Positions 1 to 6,551 of a stretch of 8,250 nt of DNA are shown one piece after another (within the stretch, counting starts at the first letter, position 1; each line of letters begins with the position of its first letter). The notes below the pieces were generated by a model. It searched no databases. It was not told the DNA's origin and saw nothing but the letters and a program-made list of their open reading frames with translations. The translations under genes were made by a program, and so were the position numbers. Origin of the DNA: Pseudomonadota bacterium (lineage in GTDB: Bacteria > Pseudomonadota > Gammaproteobacteria > UBA5335). The stretch covers positions 1 to 8,250 of the forward strand of contig JAJXTQ010000071.1 of the NCBI GenBank assembly GCA_021783685.1, read 5' to 3'.

Positions 1-665
1 AACACCCGCCTCGCGTCCCCCGCGCCGAGCGCGAAGATCGACACCGCGTCGAGCGAGCGGCAGGCCGGCACCACCCCGGTGGTCGGCAGCAGGCCACGGG
101 TCGGCTTGAGCCCGATCAGATTGTTGGACGCGGCCGGAACCCGCCCCGAACCCGCGGTGTCGGTGCCCAGCGAAAAGCTGGCCAGCCCGAGGGCCACGGC
201 CACCGCCGAGCCCGAACTCGACCCGCCGGCGATGAAGTCCGGGTCGAAGGCGTTGCGACAAGCCCCGTAGGGCGAGCGCGTGCCGTTGAGCCCGGTGGCG
301 AACTGATCCATATTGGTCTTGCCGACCATGATGGCGCCTGCCGCCAGCAGGCGCTCGACCACGCTGGCCGAGGCTTGAGGGCGGTAGGCGTAGTCCGGGC
401 AGGCGCAGGTGGTGTCCCAGCCGGCGACGTCGATGTTGTCCTTGACCGCGAACGGAATCCCGTACAGCGGCAGCCCGTCCATGCCGCGCGCCTCGAGCTC
501 GGCGGCGCGCGCCAGCAAGCGCTCGCGGCGCGGCGGCGAGATCCAGATCGCGTGGGCACCGGCGGCCTCGCTGCGCGCCAGCAGGGTCTCGACCACGGCG
601 CCAGGTGTCGTGCGCGCGGCGCGGTAATCGGCAAGAAGCGCCGGGATGGTCATGCTGCGTGTCAT
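1..665 (-). CDS. atzF: Allophanate hydrolase, N-terminal part (gene runs off the left edge)
   Basis: Allophanate hydrolase hydrolyses allophanate to ammonia and CO2, the last step of the urea/guanidine carboxylase pathway in the cytoplasm. Reading the minus strand from an ATG at 665 gives 221 uninterrupted codons to the window edge, beginning MTRSMTIPALLADYRAA. It is an amidase-signature protein. Lys75 lies in PFAVKDNIDVAG, the cis-Ser149 in AGGSSSGSAVAVA, and the nucleophile Ser173 in GTDTAGSGRVPA. The Lys-Ser-Ser spacings of 74 and 98 equal those I recall for AtzF (Lys91, Ser165, Ser189). I chose the start at 665 because a GAGGAGGAG Shine-Dalgarno, formed by the last Glu codons of the carboxylase gene, sits just upstream. 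An in-frame ATG at 653 is the alternative. Only 3 nt separate the carboxylase stop from this start, so the two are probably translationally coupled. The rest of the amidase domain and any C-terminal domain lie outside the window. Confidence 0.93.
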   Translation of the reverse strand, partial: MTRSMTIPALLADYRAARTTPGAVVETLLARSEAAGAHAIWISPPRRERLLARAAELEARGMDGLPLYGIPFAVKDNIDVAGWDTTCACPDYAYRPQASASVVERLLAAGAIMVGKTNMDQFATGLNGTRSPYGACRNAFDPDFIAGGSSSGSAVAVALGLASFSLGTDTAGSGRVPAASNNLIGLKPTRGLLPTTGVVPACRSLDAVSIFALGAGDARRV

Positions 666-668
666 CGC

Positions 669-3600
669 TCACTCCTCCTCGAGCAGGAACAGGTTCTGCC
701 CCGCGGCCACCGCGGCGCCCTCGCGGCACAGCAGGCGGGTCACGACGCCGGACGCGGGGGCCTGGACGCTGATCTCCATCTTCATCGATTCCAGGATGCA
801 CAGGGGCTCGCCGCTGCGCACCGCCTGACCCTCGCGCACGACCAGCTTCCACACGCTTCCCGCCATGGTGCTGGCCACCGCCCGGGTGCCGGCCGGCAGG
901 TCGACCTCGCTGTCCCCACCGGCCTCGGCCAGCAGCAGGTCGCCGGCGACAGTCTCCGTCTGGCCGGCGGCGGCCCAGCGCTCGCGCTCGGCGGCGAAGG
1001 CCTCGCGCTGGCTGGCGCGGAAGACCTCGATCGACGCCGCATGGTCAGCCAGGAAGGCGCGATACTCGGCCAGGCTGAAGGTCTCATCGCGGATGTCCAG
1101 TGCGTGTCGCCCGGCGGGGAAGTCGGCGCGAATGCGTTCGAGCTCCTCGGTCGACACCGGATGGAAGCGGATGCGGTCGAAGAAGCGCAGCAGCCAGGGC
1201 TGGGTGAAGGCCTCGGTGCGGCGCCAACGGTTCCACATCTGCAGCGTGCGGCCGACGAACTGGTAGCCGCCGGGCCCCTCCATGCCGTAGACGCAGAGGT
1301 AGGCGCCGCCGATGCCGACCGCGTTCTCCGGCGTCCAGGTTCGCGCCGGGTTGTACTTGGTCGTGACCAGGCGGTGGCGCGGATCCAGCGGCGTCGCCAC
1401 CGGAGCGCCGAGGTAGACGTCGCCCAGGCCGAGCACCAGGTAGTCGGCCTCGAACACCGTGCGCAGCACCTCATCCGTCGAGTCCAGGCCGTTGATGCGG
1501 CGAATGAACTCGATGTTCGACGGACACCAGGGGGCATCCGGCCTGACCCCGGCCATGTACTTCTCGATCGCCAGGCGCGTCGCCGGATCGTCCCAGCTCA
1601 GCGGCAGGTGCACCACCCGGGACGGAAGCACCATGTCCTCCAGCGCGGGCAACTCGCCCTCGGCGCGCTGCAGCGCGGCCAGCAGCGCGTCGAGCGGCAG
1701 GACGCGGTTGTCGTAATGCACTTGCAGCGAGCGTATCCCCGGGGTCAGGTCCTCGATCCCGGGCAGCGCGGCGGCGCCGATCCACTCCATCAGGGCGTGC
1801 ACGTGCACCCGCAGCTCGAGGTCGAGCACCAGCGGACCGTACTCGACCAGCAGGTTCTTGTCCCCGGCAACACGGTAGACGACCCCCGTCGGGTGGGTCG
1901 CTGCCGGCAAGATCGCGACCACCGGCGACTCCAGGGTGTCGGCCGACTGCTGGGGCGGATCCAGCGGGCGGTCGAGGTCGCGCAAGGCTGCATCCTGCTC
2001 CGCCTCGAGGCGCGCGGCCTCGGCCAGGCTCACGGGGCGGAAGCGCACGCTGTTGCCCGGCCGAAGCTGGCCGAGTTTCCACAGGTCGGCGGCCACCACC
2101 ACCCCGGGGCAGACGAAGCCGCCCAGGCTGGGGCCGTCCGGTCCGAGCAGAATCGGCATGTCACCGGTGAAATCGATCGAACCGACGGCGTAGGCGTTGT
2201 CGTGGATGTTCGACGGATGCAACCCGGCCTCGCCACCGTCGGCGCGTGCCCAGGCTGGCTTCGGCCCCACCAGGCGCACCCCCGTGCGGTTGGAGTTGTA
2301 GTGCACCTGCCAGTCGGTCGCGAACAGCATCGCGACATCCTCGTCGGTGAAGAAATCCGGTGCGCCATGCGGGCCGTAGCGCACCGCGATCTCCCAATGC
2401 GCCTCGTACGCCGGGCGCAGGGCCTGCGGCACCGCGTCGGCGCCATCCGCGGCGGGCGCGGCATGCCCGAGGTGCAGCACGTCGCCGGCGCGCAGCGTGC
2501 GCCCGGCGTGGCCGCCGAAGCGCCCCAGGGTGAAGGTCGAACGGCTGCCGAGGTAGAGCGGCGCATCGAAGCCGCCGGCCACCGCCAGGTAGGCGCGACA
2601 GCCGCCCGCGGCAGCGCCGCGGAAGCGCAGCACCTGGCCGGCGCGAGCCTGGTGCCGGCCCCAGGCATCGAGTTCGACGCCGTCGAGGCTTGCCTGCAGG
2701 TCGGCGCCGCCGAGCGCGAAAGCGGTGTCGACGTTGAAACGCAAGCTCGGGCCGCTGAGCAGGATCTCCAGCGTGGCGCAGTCTTGCGGATTGCCGAGCA
2801 GGCGATTGGCCGCGCGATGGGCGACGGCGTCCATCGGCCCCGAGGGCGGCACGCCGACATTCCACAGCCCGCGACGCCCGGGCCAATCCTGCAGGCTGGT
2901 CTGCACCCCCGGCTCGAGCACATCGATGGTGCGCGGCGCATGGCGCAGCCCGGCCAGATAGCGCGTGGTCTGGCGTCCCTCGCGGAACACGACGTCGGCG
3001 ACGATGGTCCGCAGGTAGTCCAGATTGGTCTCGAAACCGTACAGGCTGGTCGCATCCAGCGCCGCGCCCAGACGGCTCAGCGCGTCGTCGCGATCGGCGC
3101 CGTGGACGATGATCTTGGCCAGCATGGGGTCGTAGAAGCCCCCGACCTCGGCGCCGGTCTCGATCCAGGTCTCGACCCGCACCTCGGCCGGAAACACCAC
3201 TTCGGTCAGCAGCCCGGTGGCCGGCTGGAAGTCCTTCGCCGGGTCTTCGGCGTAGACCCGCACCTGGATCGAGTGGCCGCGCGGCGCATGCCGGTAGCCG
3301 GCCGCCGGCGACTCGCCCGCCGCCTGGCGCACCATCCACTCGACCAGATCGACCCCCGCGACCTCCTCGCTCACCCCATGCTCGACCTGCAGCCTGGTGT
3401 TGACCTCGAGGAAGTAGAACGCCCCGGTGGCGTCGTCGAGCACGAACTCCACCGTCCCGGCATTGCGGTAGGCCACGCTGGCCGCCAGGCGCACCGCGGT
3501 GTCGCACAGCGCCTGGCGCACCGCGTCGGGCAGGCGCGGCGCCGGGGTCTCCTCGATCACCTTCTGGTTGCGCCGCTGCACCGAGCAGTCGCGCTCACCG

Positions 3601-4268
3601 AGGTGCACCACATGGCCGGCGCCGTCGCCGAACACCTGGACCTCGACATGGCGCGCTGCCTCGACGTACTTCTCGAGGTAGATCCCGGCCTCCTTGAAGT
3701 TCGATCGCGCCAGGCGGTCGACGCGTTCCCAGGCCTCGTGCAACTGGTCCTCGCTCCAGATCAGCTGCATGCCGATGCCGCCGCCGCCGGCCGTGCTCTT
3801 GAGCATGACCGGAAAGCCGATGCGCCGCGCATGCGCCAGCGCGGCGCCCGAGTCGGCAAGCAGCGCGGTGCCTGGCAGCAGCGGCACGCCCTCGCGCTCG
3901 GCGATCTCGCGCGCCCGGTGCTTGAGGCCGAACTGCCGCATCTGCTCGGGCGTCGGGCCGATGAAGGCGATGCCGGCCGCCTCGCAGGCGGCGGCGAAGT
4001 CCGGGTTCTCCGACAGGAAGCCGTAGCCGGGGTGGATGGCCTGGGCTCCGGTGACGCGCGCGGCCTCGAGAATGGCATCGGCGCGCAGATAGCTCTGCGC
4101 CGCCGGTGCCGGCCCGATGCACACGGCGCGGTCGGCCAGCCGCACATGGGCGCTGTCGCGGTCGGCCTCGGAATACACGGCGACCGAGCGCACGCCCATG
4201 CGACGCAAGGTGCGGATGACGCGGCAGGCGATGGCGCCGCGGTTGGCGATCAGAACAGTATCGAACAT
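669..4268 (-). CDS. uca: Biotin-dependent urea/guanidine carboxylase (probably guanidine carboxylase)
   Basis: This cytoplasmic enzyme uses ATP and bicarbonate to carboxylate urea or, as the context suggests, guanidine, giving carboxyguanidine. It has 1199 residues, the usual length for bacterial urea carboxylase without a fused hydrolase. Domains in order: biotin carboxylase (about 1-445) with GYGFLSEN at 81-88, the ATP-grasp glycine loop GGGGIGM at 161-167, RDCSVQRRNQK at 227-236 and EVNTRLQVEH at 288-297; a KipA/AHS2-like half of the carboxyltransferase (about 448-750) beginning GVQTSLQDWPGRRG; a KipI/AHS1-like half (about 795-1015) with GIEDLTPGIRSLQVHYD; a linker; and a biotinyl domain (about 1130-1199) with ESMKME, placing the biotinylated lysine at 1163. 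It starts 65 nt after the upstream DUF1989 gene. The Shine-Dalgarno before ATG 4268 is weak (only AGG 8 nt away), yet homology begins at once with FDTVLIANRGAIACR. The operon's guanidine-I riboswitch argues for guanidine. The sequence alone does not settle the substrate. Confidence 0.95.
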   Translation of the reverse strand: MFDTVLIANRGAIACRVIRTLRRMGVRSVAVYSEADRDSAHVRLADRAVCIGPAPAAQSYLRADAILEAARVTGAQAIHPGYGFLSENPDFAAACEAAGIAFIGPTPEQMRQFGLKHRAREIAEREGVPLLPGTALLADSGAALAHARRIGFPVMLKSTAGGGGIGMQLIWSEDQLHEAWERVDRLARSNFKEAGIYLEKYVEAARHVEVQVFGDGAGHVVHLGERDCSVQRRNQKVIEETPAPRLPDAVRQALCDTAVRLAASVAYRNAGTVEFVLDDATGAFYFLEVNTRLQVEHGVSEEVAGVDLVEWMVRQAAGESPAAGYRHAPRGHSIQVRVYAEDPAKDFQPATGLLTEVVFPAEVRVETWIETGAEVGGFYDPMLAKIIVHGADRDDALSRLGAALDATSLYGFETNLDYLRTIVADVVFREGRQTTRYLAGLRHAPRTIDVLEPGVQTSLQDWPGRRGLWNVGVPPSGPMDAVAHRAANRLLGNPQDCATLEILLSGPSLRFNVDTAFALGGADLQASLDGVELDAWGRHQARAGQVLRFRGAAAGGCRAYLAVAGGFDAPLYLGSRSTFTLGRFGGHAGRTLRAGDVLHLGHAAPAADGADAVPQALRPAYEAHWEIAVRYGPHGAPDFFTDEDVAMLFATDWQVHYNSNRTGVRLVGPKPAWARADGGEAGLHPSNIHDNAYAVGSIDFTGDMPILLGPDGPSLGGFVCPGVVVAADLWKLGQLRPGNSVRFRPVSLAEAARLEAEQDAALRDLDRPLDPPQQSADTLESPVVAILPAATHPTGVVYRVAGDKNLLVEYGPLVLDLELRVHVHALMEWIGAAALPGIEDLTPGIRSLQVHYDNRVLPLDALLAALQRAEGELPALEDMVLPSRVVHLPLSWDDPATRLAIEKYMAGVRPDAPWCPSNIEFIRRINGLDSTDEVLRTVFEADYLVLGLGDVYLGAPVATPLDPRHRLVTTKYNPARTWTPENAVGIGGAYLCVYGMEGPGGYQFVGRTLQMWNRWRRTEAFTQPWLLRFFDRIRFHPVSTEELERIRADFPAGRHALDIRDETFSLAEYRAFLADHAASIEVFRASQREAFAAERERWAAAGQTETVAGDLLLAEAGGDSEVDLPAGTRAVASTMAGSVWKLVVREGQAVRSGEPLCILESMKMEISVQAPASGVVTRLLCREGAAVAAGQNLFLLEEE

Positions 4269-4333
4269 GGGTCTAGCCTGGTCGGGGTGCCCCGGGGGGC
4301 GGCGAACGCGGTGCGCATCGGAGGAGCATCACG

Positions 4334-4981
4334 TCAGTCCCAGATCAGCAGGCGCACCGGGGTCGGGTTGTAGGCGTTGCACGGGTTGTTGAGCTGCGGG
4401 CAGTTGGAGATCAGGCACAGCAGATCCATGGCCGCGCGCAGCTCGACGTACTTGCCCGGGGCCGAAACCCCATCGGCGAACTCGAGCCCGCCCGCCGGGG
4501 TCACCGGGACGTTCATGAAGAAGTTGATGTTCGGCGCAAGGTCGCGCTTGCCCAGGCCCAGCCCGCTGTGCGCGATGGCGCGCAGGAAGGTGTCGCGGCA
4601 CGAGTGCATCGGACGCCGGTCGAGGGCGTAGCGCACCTGGTTGCTCTCGGCCGAGCAGGCGCCGCCCAGGGTGTCGTGGCGCCCGCAGGTGTCGGCCGTG
4701 ATCGTCGCCATCTCCCGCCCCAGCCCGGACAGCAGGCGGCTGCCGGCGCCGAGGTAGATCGCCGCCTGGGCGCGGATGGTGTCGGTCGCGCTGTAGCGCT
4801 CGTGCAGGTCGTCGGCGTTGTAGAACAGGGTATCGACCGCCTGGTTGCCCTCGAGATCGACGATGCGCAGGGTCTGGCCGGCGCGCACGCGGTGCAGCCA
4901 GCCCTCGCCGGCCGGAAGCACATGGTCGTAGACCGCATGCTCGGGTGACAGCGCACTTTCGACGAGACGGAATTCACGCAT
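4334..4981 (-). CDS. DUF1989 protein, urea carboxylase-associated; probable carboxyguanidine deiminase subunit
   Basis: This 215-residue protein is of the urea carboxylase-associated type (DUF1989; TIGR03424/TIGR03425 group, often labelled UAAP2). The family has been shown to act as one half of the heteromeric carboxyguanidine deiminase CgdAB, which converts carboxyguanidine to allophanate and ammonia. I do not assign A or B. Visible hallmarks are [20 protein letters not shown] (45-64), the Cys/His-rich [16 protein letters not shown] (95-110), [14 protein letters not shown] (147-160) and the C-terminal [19 protein letters not shown] (192-210). The Cys and His residues are candidate metal ligands (inference). 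The start at ATG 4981 is supported by GAGGAA 5 nt upstream. That ribosome binding site overlaps the stop region of the preceding DUF1989 gene, and 9 nt separate the two genes. It is a paralogue of that neighbour, consistent with two subunits of one complex. Confidence 0.88.
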   Translation of the reverse strand: MREFRLVESALSPEHAVYDHVLPAGEGWLHRVRAGQTLRIVDLEGNQAVDTLFYNADDLHERYSATDTIRAQAAIYLGAGSRLLSGLGREMATITADTCGRHDTLGGACSAESNQVRYALDRRPMHSCRDTFLRAIAHSGLGLGKRDLAPNINFFMNVPVTPAGGLEFADGVSAPGKYVELRAAMDLLCLISNCPQLNNPCNAYNPTPVRLLIWD

Positions 4982-4990
4982 GGCAGTTCC

Positions 4991-5728
4991 TCAGATGTGG
5001 AGCAGATCGCTGCGATGGAAGCCGCGCTGGTTCTCGGCGCAGGCGTTGCGGCAGGGGTCGGTGGCGGGAGCCGGGCCACAGCGCCAGGCGGTGAGCACGA
5101 TCTCGCCCGGAGCCCAGTCCGGGCGCGTGTCCAGGGCATGGGGCGCGGCCGAGAAGAAGGCCAGGAGATCCATGTCGGCGCGCAGATCGAGCCAGGCCCC
5201 GGCCACGTCATGCCGCGGCTCGAAGCGCAGTCGCCCCTGGTCGTCGGCGACGACCTTGCTGAAGAAGTTGACGTTCGGCAGCAGGTCGGCGCGGCCCAGT
5301 CCATGCTTGGCCAGCTCGATCAGCAGCCCGTCCTCGCCGCTTTGGTGCATGGCGTTGCGCCGCGCCTGGTACGGGGCGTCGCCGTAGCGCTCGCGCATGG
5401 CCGCGGACCCCAGCACCCCGCCGATCGTGTCGTGCCAGCCCGCCATGTCGGCGACGATCGAGCACATCACCCGACCCATGTCCGAATACAGGGCATGGCC
5501 GCGGGTGAGCATGGCCGTATGCTGCGCCTTCAGGGTATCGGGCATGTTGTAGCGCTCGAGCGGGTCGAGCGCCGACACGAACAGCGCGGCCAGATTGGCG
5601 CGGCCGCCAGGCGCCGCGATGCGCAGCGCGGTGCCGCGCCGCAGCCGGCCGGACCAGTGGCCGCCGCCTGGGATGCGCTCCTCCCAGAGCAGGGTATCGG
5701 GTGGAACGGGATTGAGGTTTTGCGCCAT
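4991..5728 (-). CDS. DUF1989 protein, urea carboxylase-associated; probable carboxyguanidine deiminase subunit (first gene of operon)
   Basis: This 245-residue protein belongs to the urea carboxylase-associated family (DUF1989, often labelled UAAP1). It is the likely partner of the next gene in carboxyguanidine deiminase CgdAB, which removes ammonia from carboxyguanidine to leave allophanate. Family traits are a GGRANLAALFVSALDPLERYNMPDT-like block (about 41-65), SIVADMAGWHDTIGG (90-104), LGRADLLPNVNFFSKV (about 143-158) and a C-terminal tail with CGPAPATDPCRNAC. The first block and LLPNVNFF align with [10 protein letters not shown] and LAPNINFF in the downstream paralogue. This copy has TIGGVLGS where the paralogue has TLGGACS, so candidate metal ligands differ between the two. 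ATG 5728 is chosen for the GGAG 6 nt upstream and because it begins about 25 nt after the leader terminator. Transcription would have to pass the riboswitch terminator to reach it. Confidence 0.88.
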   Translation of the reverse strand: MAQNLNPVPPDTLLWEERIPGGGHWSGRLRRGTALRIAAPGGRANLAALFVSALDPLERYNMPDTLKAQHTAMLTRGHALYSDMGRVMCSIVADMAGWHDTIGGVLGSAAMRERYGDAPYQARRNAMHQSGEDGLLIELAKHGLGRADLLPNVNFFSKVVADDQGRLRFEPRHDVAGAWLDLRADMDLLAFFSAAPHALDTRPDWAPGEIVLTAWRCGPAPATDPCRNACAENQRGFHRSDLLHI

Positions 5729-5752
5729 CGCGGACTCCGGAGCGTGGAAACG

Positions 5753-5798
5753 AAAAGCCGGGAGGCGCAGGCATCACCTGTCGTCCTCCCGGGCTTTT
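5753..5798 (-). terminator. Riboswitch-controlled intrinsic terminator in the operon leader
   Basis: On the minus strand, AAAAGCCCGGGAGG (5798-5785) pairs with CCTCCCGGCTTTT (5765-5753). This leaves one bulged C and a 19-nt loop that itself holds a short CAGG/CCTG stem. The 3' arm ends in a T run followed by CGTTTCC. The 5' arm is also the conserved 3' end of the riboswitch aptamer (AAAAGCCCGGGAG), so aptamer and terminator should be mutually exclusive. Ligand binding would favour read-through. The structure is also nearly symmetric on the plus strand, but no plus-strand gene ends nearby to use it. Confidence 0.85.
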
Positions 5799-5880
5799 GT
5801 CCCTCCGTGGAGCCCGGCGCACCGGACCGGCCTGCTCTCGGACCAGTCACCGCGCCACACGCGGTCGGAACCCTAGCCTG
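5784..5880 (-). ncRNA. Guanidine-I riboswitch (ykkC class) in the operon leader
   Basis: The minus strand from 5880 carries the conserved ykkC blocks in the right order: CTAGGGTTCCG, a variable hairpin (accgcg/cgcggt), ACTGGTCCGAGAG, a second variable GC hairpin, then CCACGGAGGGACAAAAGCCCGGGAGG. These match the guanidine-I consensus as I know it almost base for base. The aptamer lies about 55 nt before the first DUF1989 gene, and its 3' end overlaps an intrinsic terminator. Known biology of this class is an ON switch: free guanidinium stabilises the aptamer and allows transcription of guanidine carboxylase or exporter genes. Variants that bind ppGpp or PRPP exist, but the operon content favours guanidine. 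Confidence 0.95.
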
Positions 5881-5917
5881 CCTGCTTGCGTGTTCCCACG
5901 CCTCTTGCCGGAGTTCA

Positions 5918-5933
5918 AGCAGGACTCGTGCCA
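5918..5933 (-). promoter_or_regulatory. Sigma-54 (RpoN) promoter for the guanidine operon
   Basis: On the minus strand 5933-5918 reads TGGCACGAGTCCTGCT. The sigma-54 consensus is TGGCACG-N4-TTGC(A/T), and only one specified position departs from it (C for the first T of TTGC). The invariant GG and GC are separated by exactly 10 nt. The predicted start of transcription is near 5907, about 27 nt before the riboswitch begins and about 180 nt before the first start codon. No convincing sigma-70 promoter is seen in the same interval. The prediction rests on sequence match and placement only. Confidence 0.72.
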
Positions 5934-5963
5934 TGCCCGGCCCGCCAGGGACGCGTCCATCGA

Positions 5964-5980
5964 TGCACCGCGAGCGGGCA
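5964..5980. promoter_or_regulatory. Putative NtrC-binding site, proximal
   Basis: The 17-mer TGCACCGCGAGCGGGCA fits the NtrC dyad type TGCAC-N7-GTGCA at 9 of 10 defined positions (GGGCA in place of GTGCA). Its centre is about 65 bp upstream of the predicted sigma-54 start, a reasonable position for an enhancer-binding protein. The TGCACC half is perfect and the other half degenerate. Confidence 0.5.
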
Positions 5981-5998
5981 TGCCGCGCGTCGGGCGGG

Positions 5999-6015
5999 CG
6001 CCCCGCTACGGTGCA
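5999..6015. promoter_or_regulatory. Putative NtrC-binding site, middle (weakest)
   Basis: CGCCCCGCTACGGTGCA fits TGCAC-N7-GTGCA at 8 of 10 positions, with a perfect GGTGCA half. It abuts the distal site directly, so the two would be bound on adjacent helix faces. Its centre is about 100 bp upstream of the predicted start. Its good half also forms an imperfect inverted repeat with the proximal site. Confidence 0.38.
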
Positions 6016-6032
6016 TGCCCCGCGAACGTGCA
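6016..6032. promoter_or_regulatory. Putative NtrC-binding site, distal
   Basis: TGCCCCGCGAACGTGCA fits TGCAC-N7-GTGCA at 9 of 10 positions. Its centre lies 52 bp from that of the proximal site, close to five helical turns, which would put both sites on the same DNA face. The centre is about 117 bp upstream of the predicted sigma-54 start. Confidence 0.48.
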
Positions 6033-6551
6033 TGCCCGGATGCCCGATCATGGCGTCAGGCTCCTGGGATAAGGCTCAAGTCTTACGTCAGCGAGGCGCG
6101 GATGCCGACGGCGTTGAACGACGAAGGCCGCATAGCCGCTGTCGCCTCCCGCGCCTTCCTCGTCAACCGCATCGACGTGAAAACGCGCTTCGTCCGGGTC
6201 GCCGTGCATCTCCTTCGATGACAGCGAAAAGATCCATCATAAAGGAGATAAATGCCTTTATTCGGAAACCCACCCTACTAACCACCGAATAAATTTCCGC
6301 TCCGCGCAAATCCCGCCACATCAAGGCCCTCAAGTTTTTTTGCGCCTAATGACTATACAACCGATAGCGGCAATCGAGAAATCCGCCTTCTTGCAACGTG
6401 CATTTGCGCTCAACAATAAATCATGTATCTTTAGCCGACGCTTCGGATATGAAAAATTCATGTCGGTCAATCGCAAGAAGTGCTTCAACTCGCTCATCAT
6501 GGTTGGAGACTTTGAAGATGAAGATTGCCCGAGAAACCCCGCGTGCCCCGT
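6033..6551. other. Intergenic region between the divergent operon and MFS gene
   Basis: I find no confident gene here. The left part (to about 6200) is GC-rich with open frames that resemble nothing I recognise. From about 6220 the DNA becomes AT-rich. It holds a strong AAAGGAG before a 9-codon ORF (6252-6281), a 9-bp inverted repeat (6257-6265 with 6285-6293), and a T run at 6335-6341. A weak sigma-70-like pair TTGCAA (6391-6396) and AATAAA (6415-6420), 18 nt apart, could drive the MFS gene. This promoter call is low confidence. A 28-codon frame (6518-6601) overlaps the MFS start in another reading frame. Confidence 0.5.

Noticed and set aside
116..634. A 172-codon minus-strand frame over the allophanate hydrolase region.
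   Set aside because: It is out of frame with the true gene. The correct frame, open from 665 to the left edge, carries the complete amidase-signature catalytic residues; this one has low-complexity Arg/Ala/Pro sequence.
4283..4294. GC-rich inverted repeat CGGGG-TG-CCCCG between the second DUF1989 gene and the carboxylase gene.
   Set aside because: The loop is only 2 nt, the stem is short and no T run follows on either strand, so it is unlikely to be a terminator. Runs of G/C are common here.
375..4373. A 1332-codon open frame on the plus strand, antisense to the carboxylase gene.
   Set aside because: It is a shadow of GC-rich codon use on the opposite strand: rich in Arg, Gly, Ala, His and Gln with no recognisable domain, while the minus strand encodes a full, motif-complete carboxylase.
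6102..6221. A short plus-strand frame (MPTALNDEGRIAAVASRAFL...), and minus-strand frames over the same stretch, one ending FNAVGIRASLT at 6083.
   Set aside because: They look faintly protein-like, and one could be the tail of a decayed gene, but I cannot tie any of them to a family and none has a convincing start. A translated search of 6045-6240 would decide.
4997..6292. A 431-codon plus-strand frame across the first DUF1989 gene and the leader.
   Set aside because: It is antisense to a recognised gene and runs through the riboswitch and regulatory region without any family resemblance.
6257..6293. The 9-bp inverted repeat considered as an intrinsic terminator.
   Set aside because: The stem is AT-rich, the loop is 19 nt and only three T follow directly, so termination would be weak. 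It is kept only as part of the short-ORF finding.
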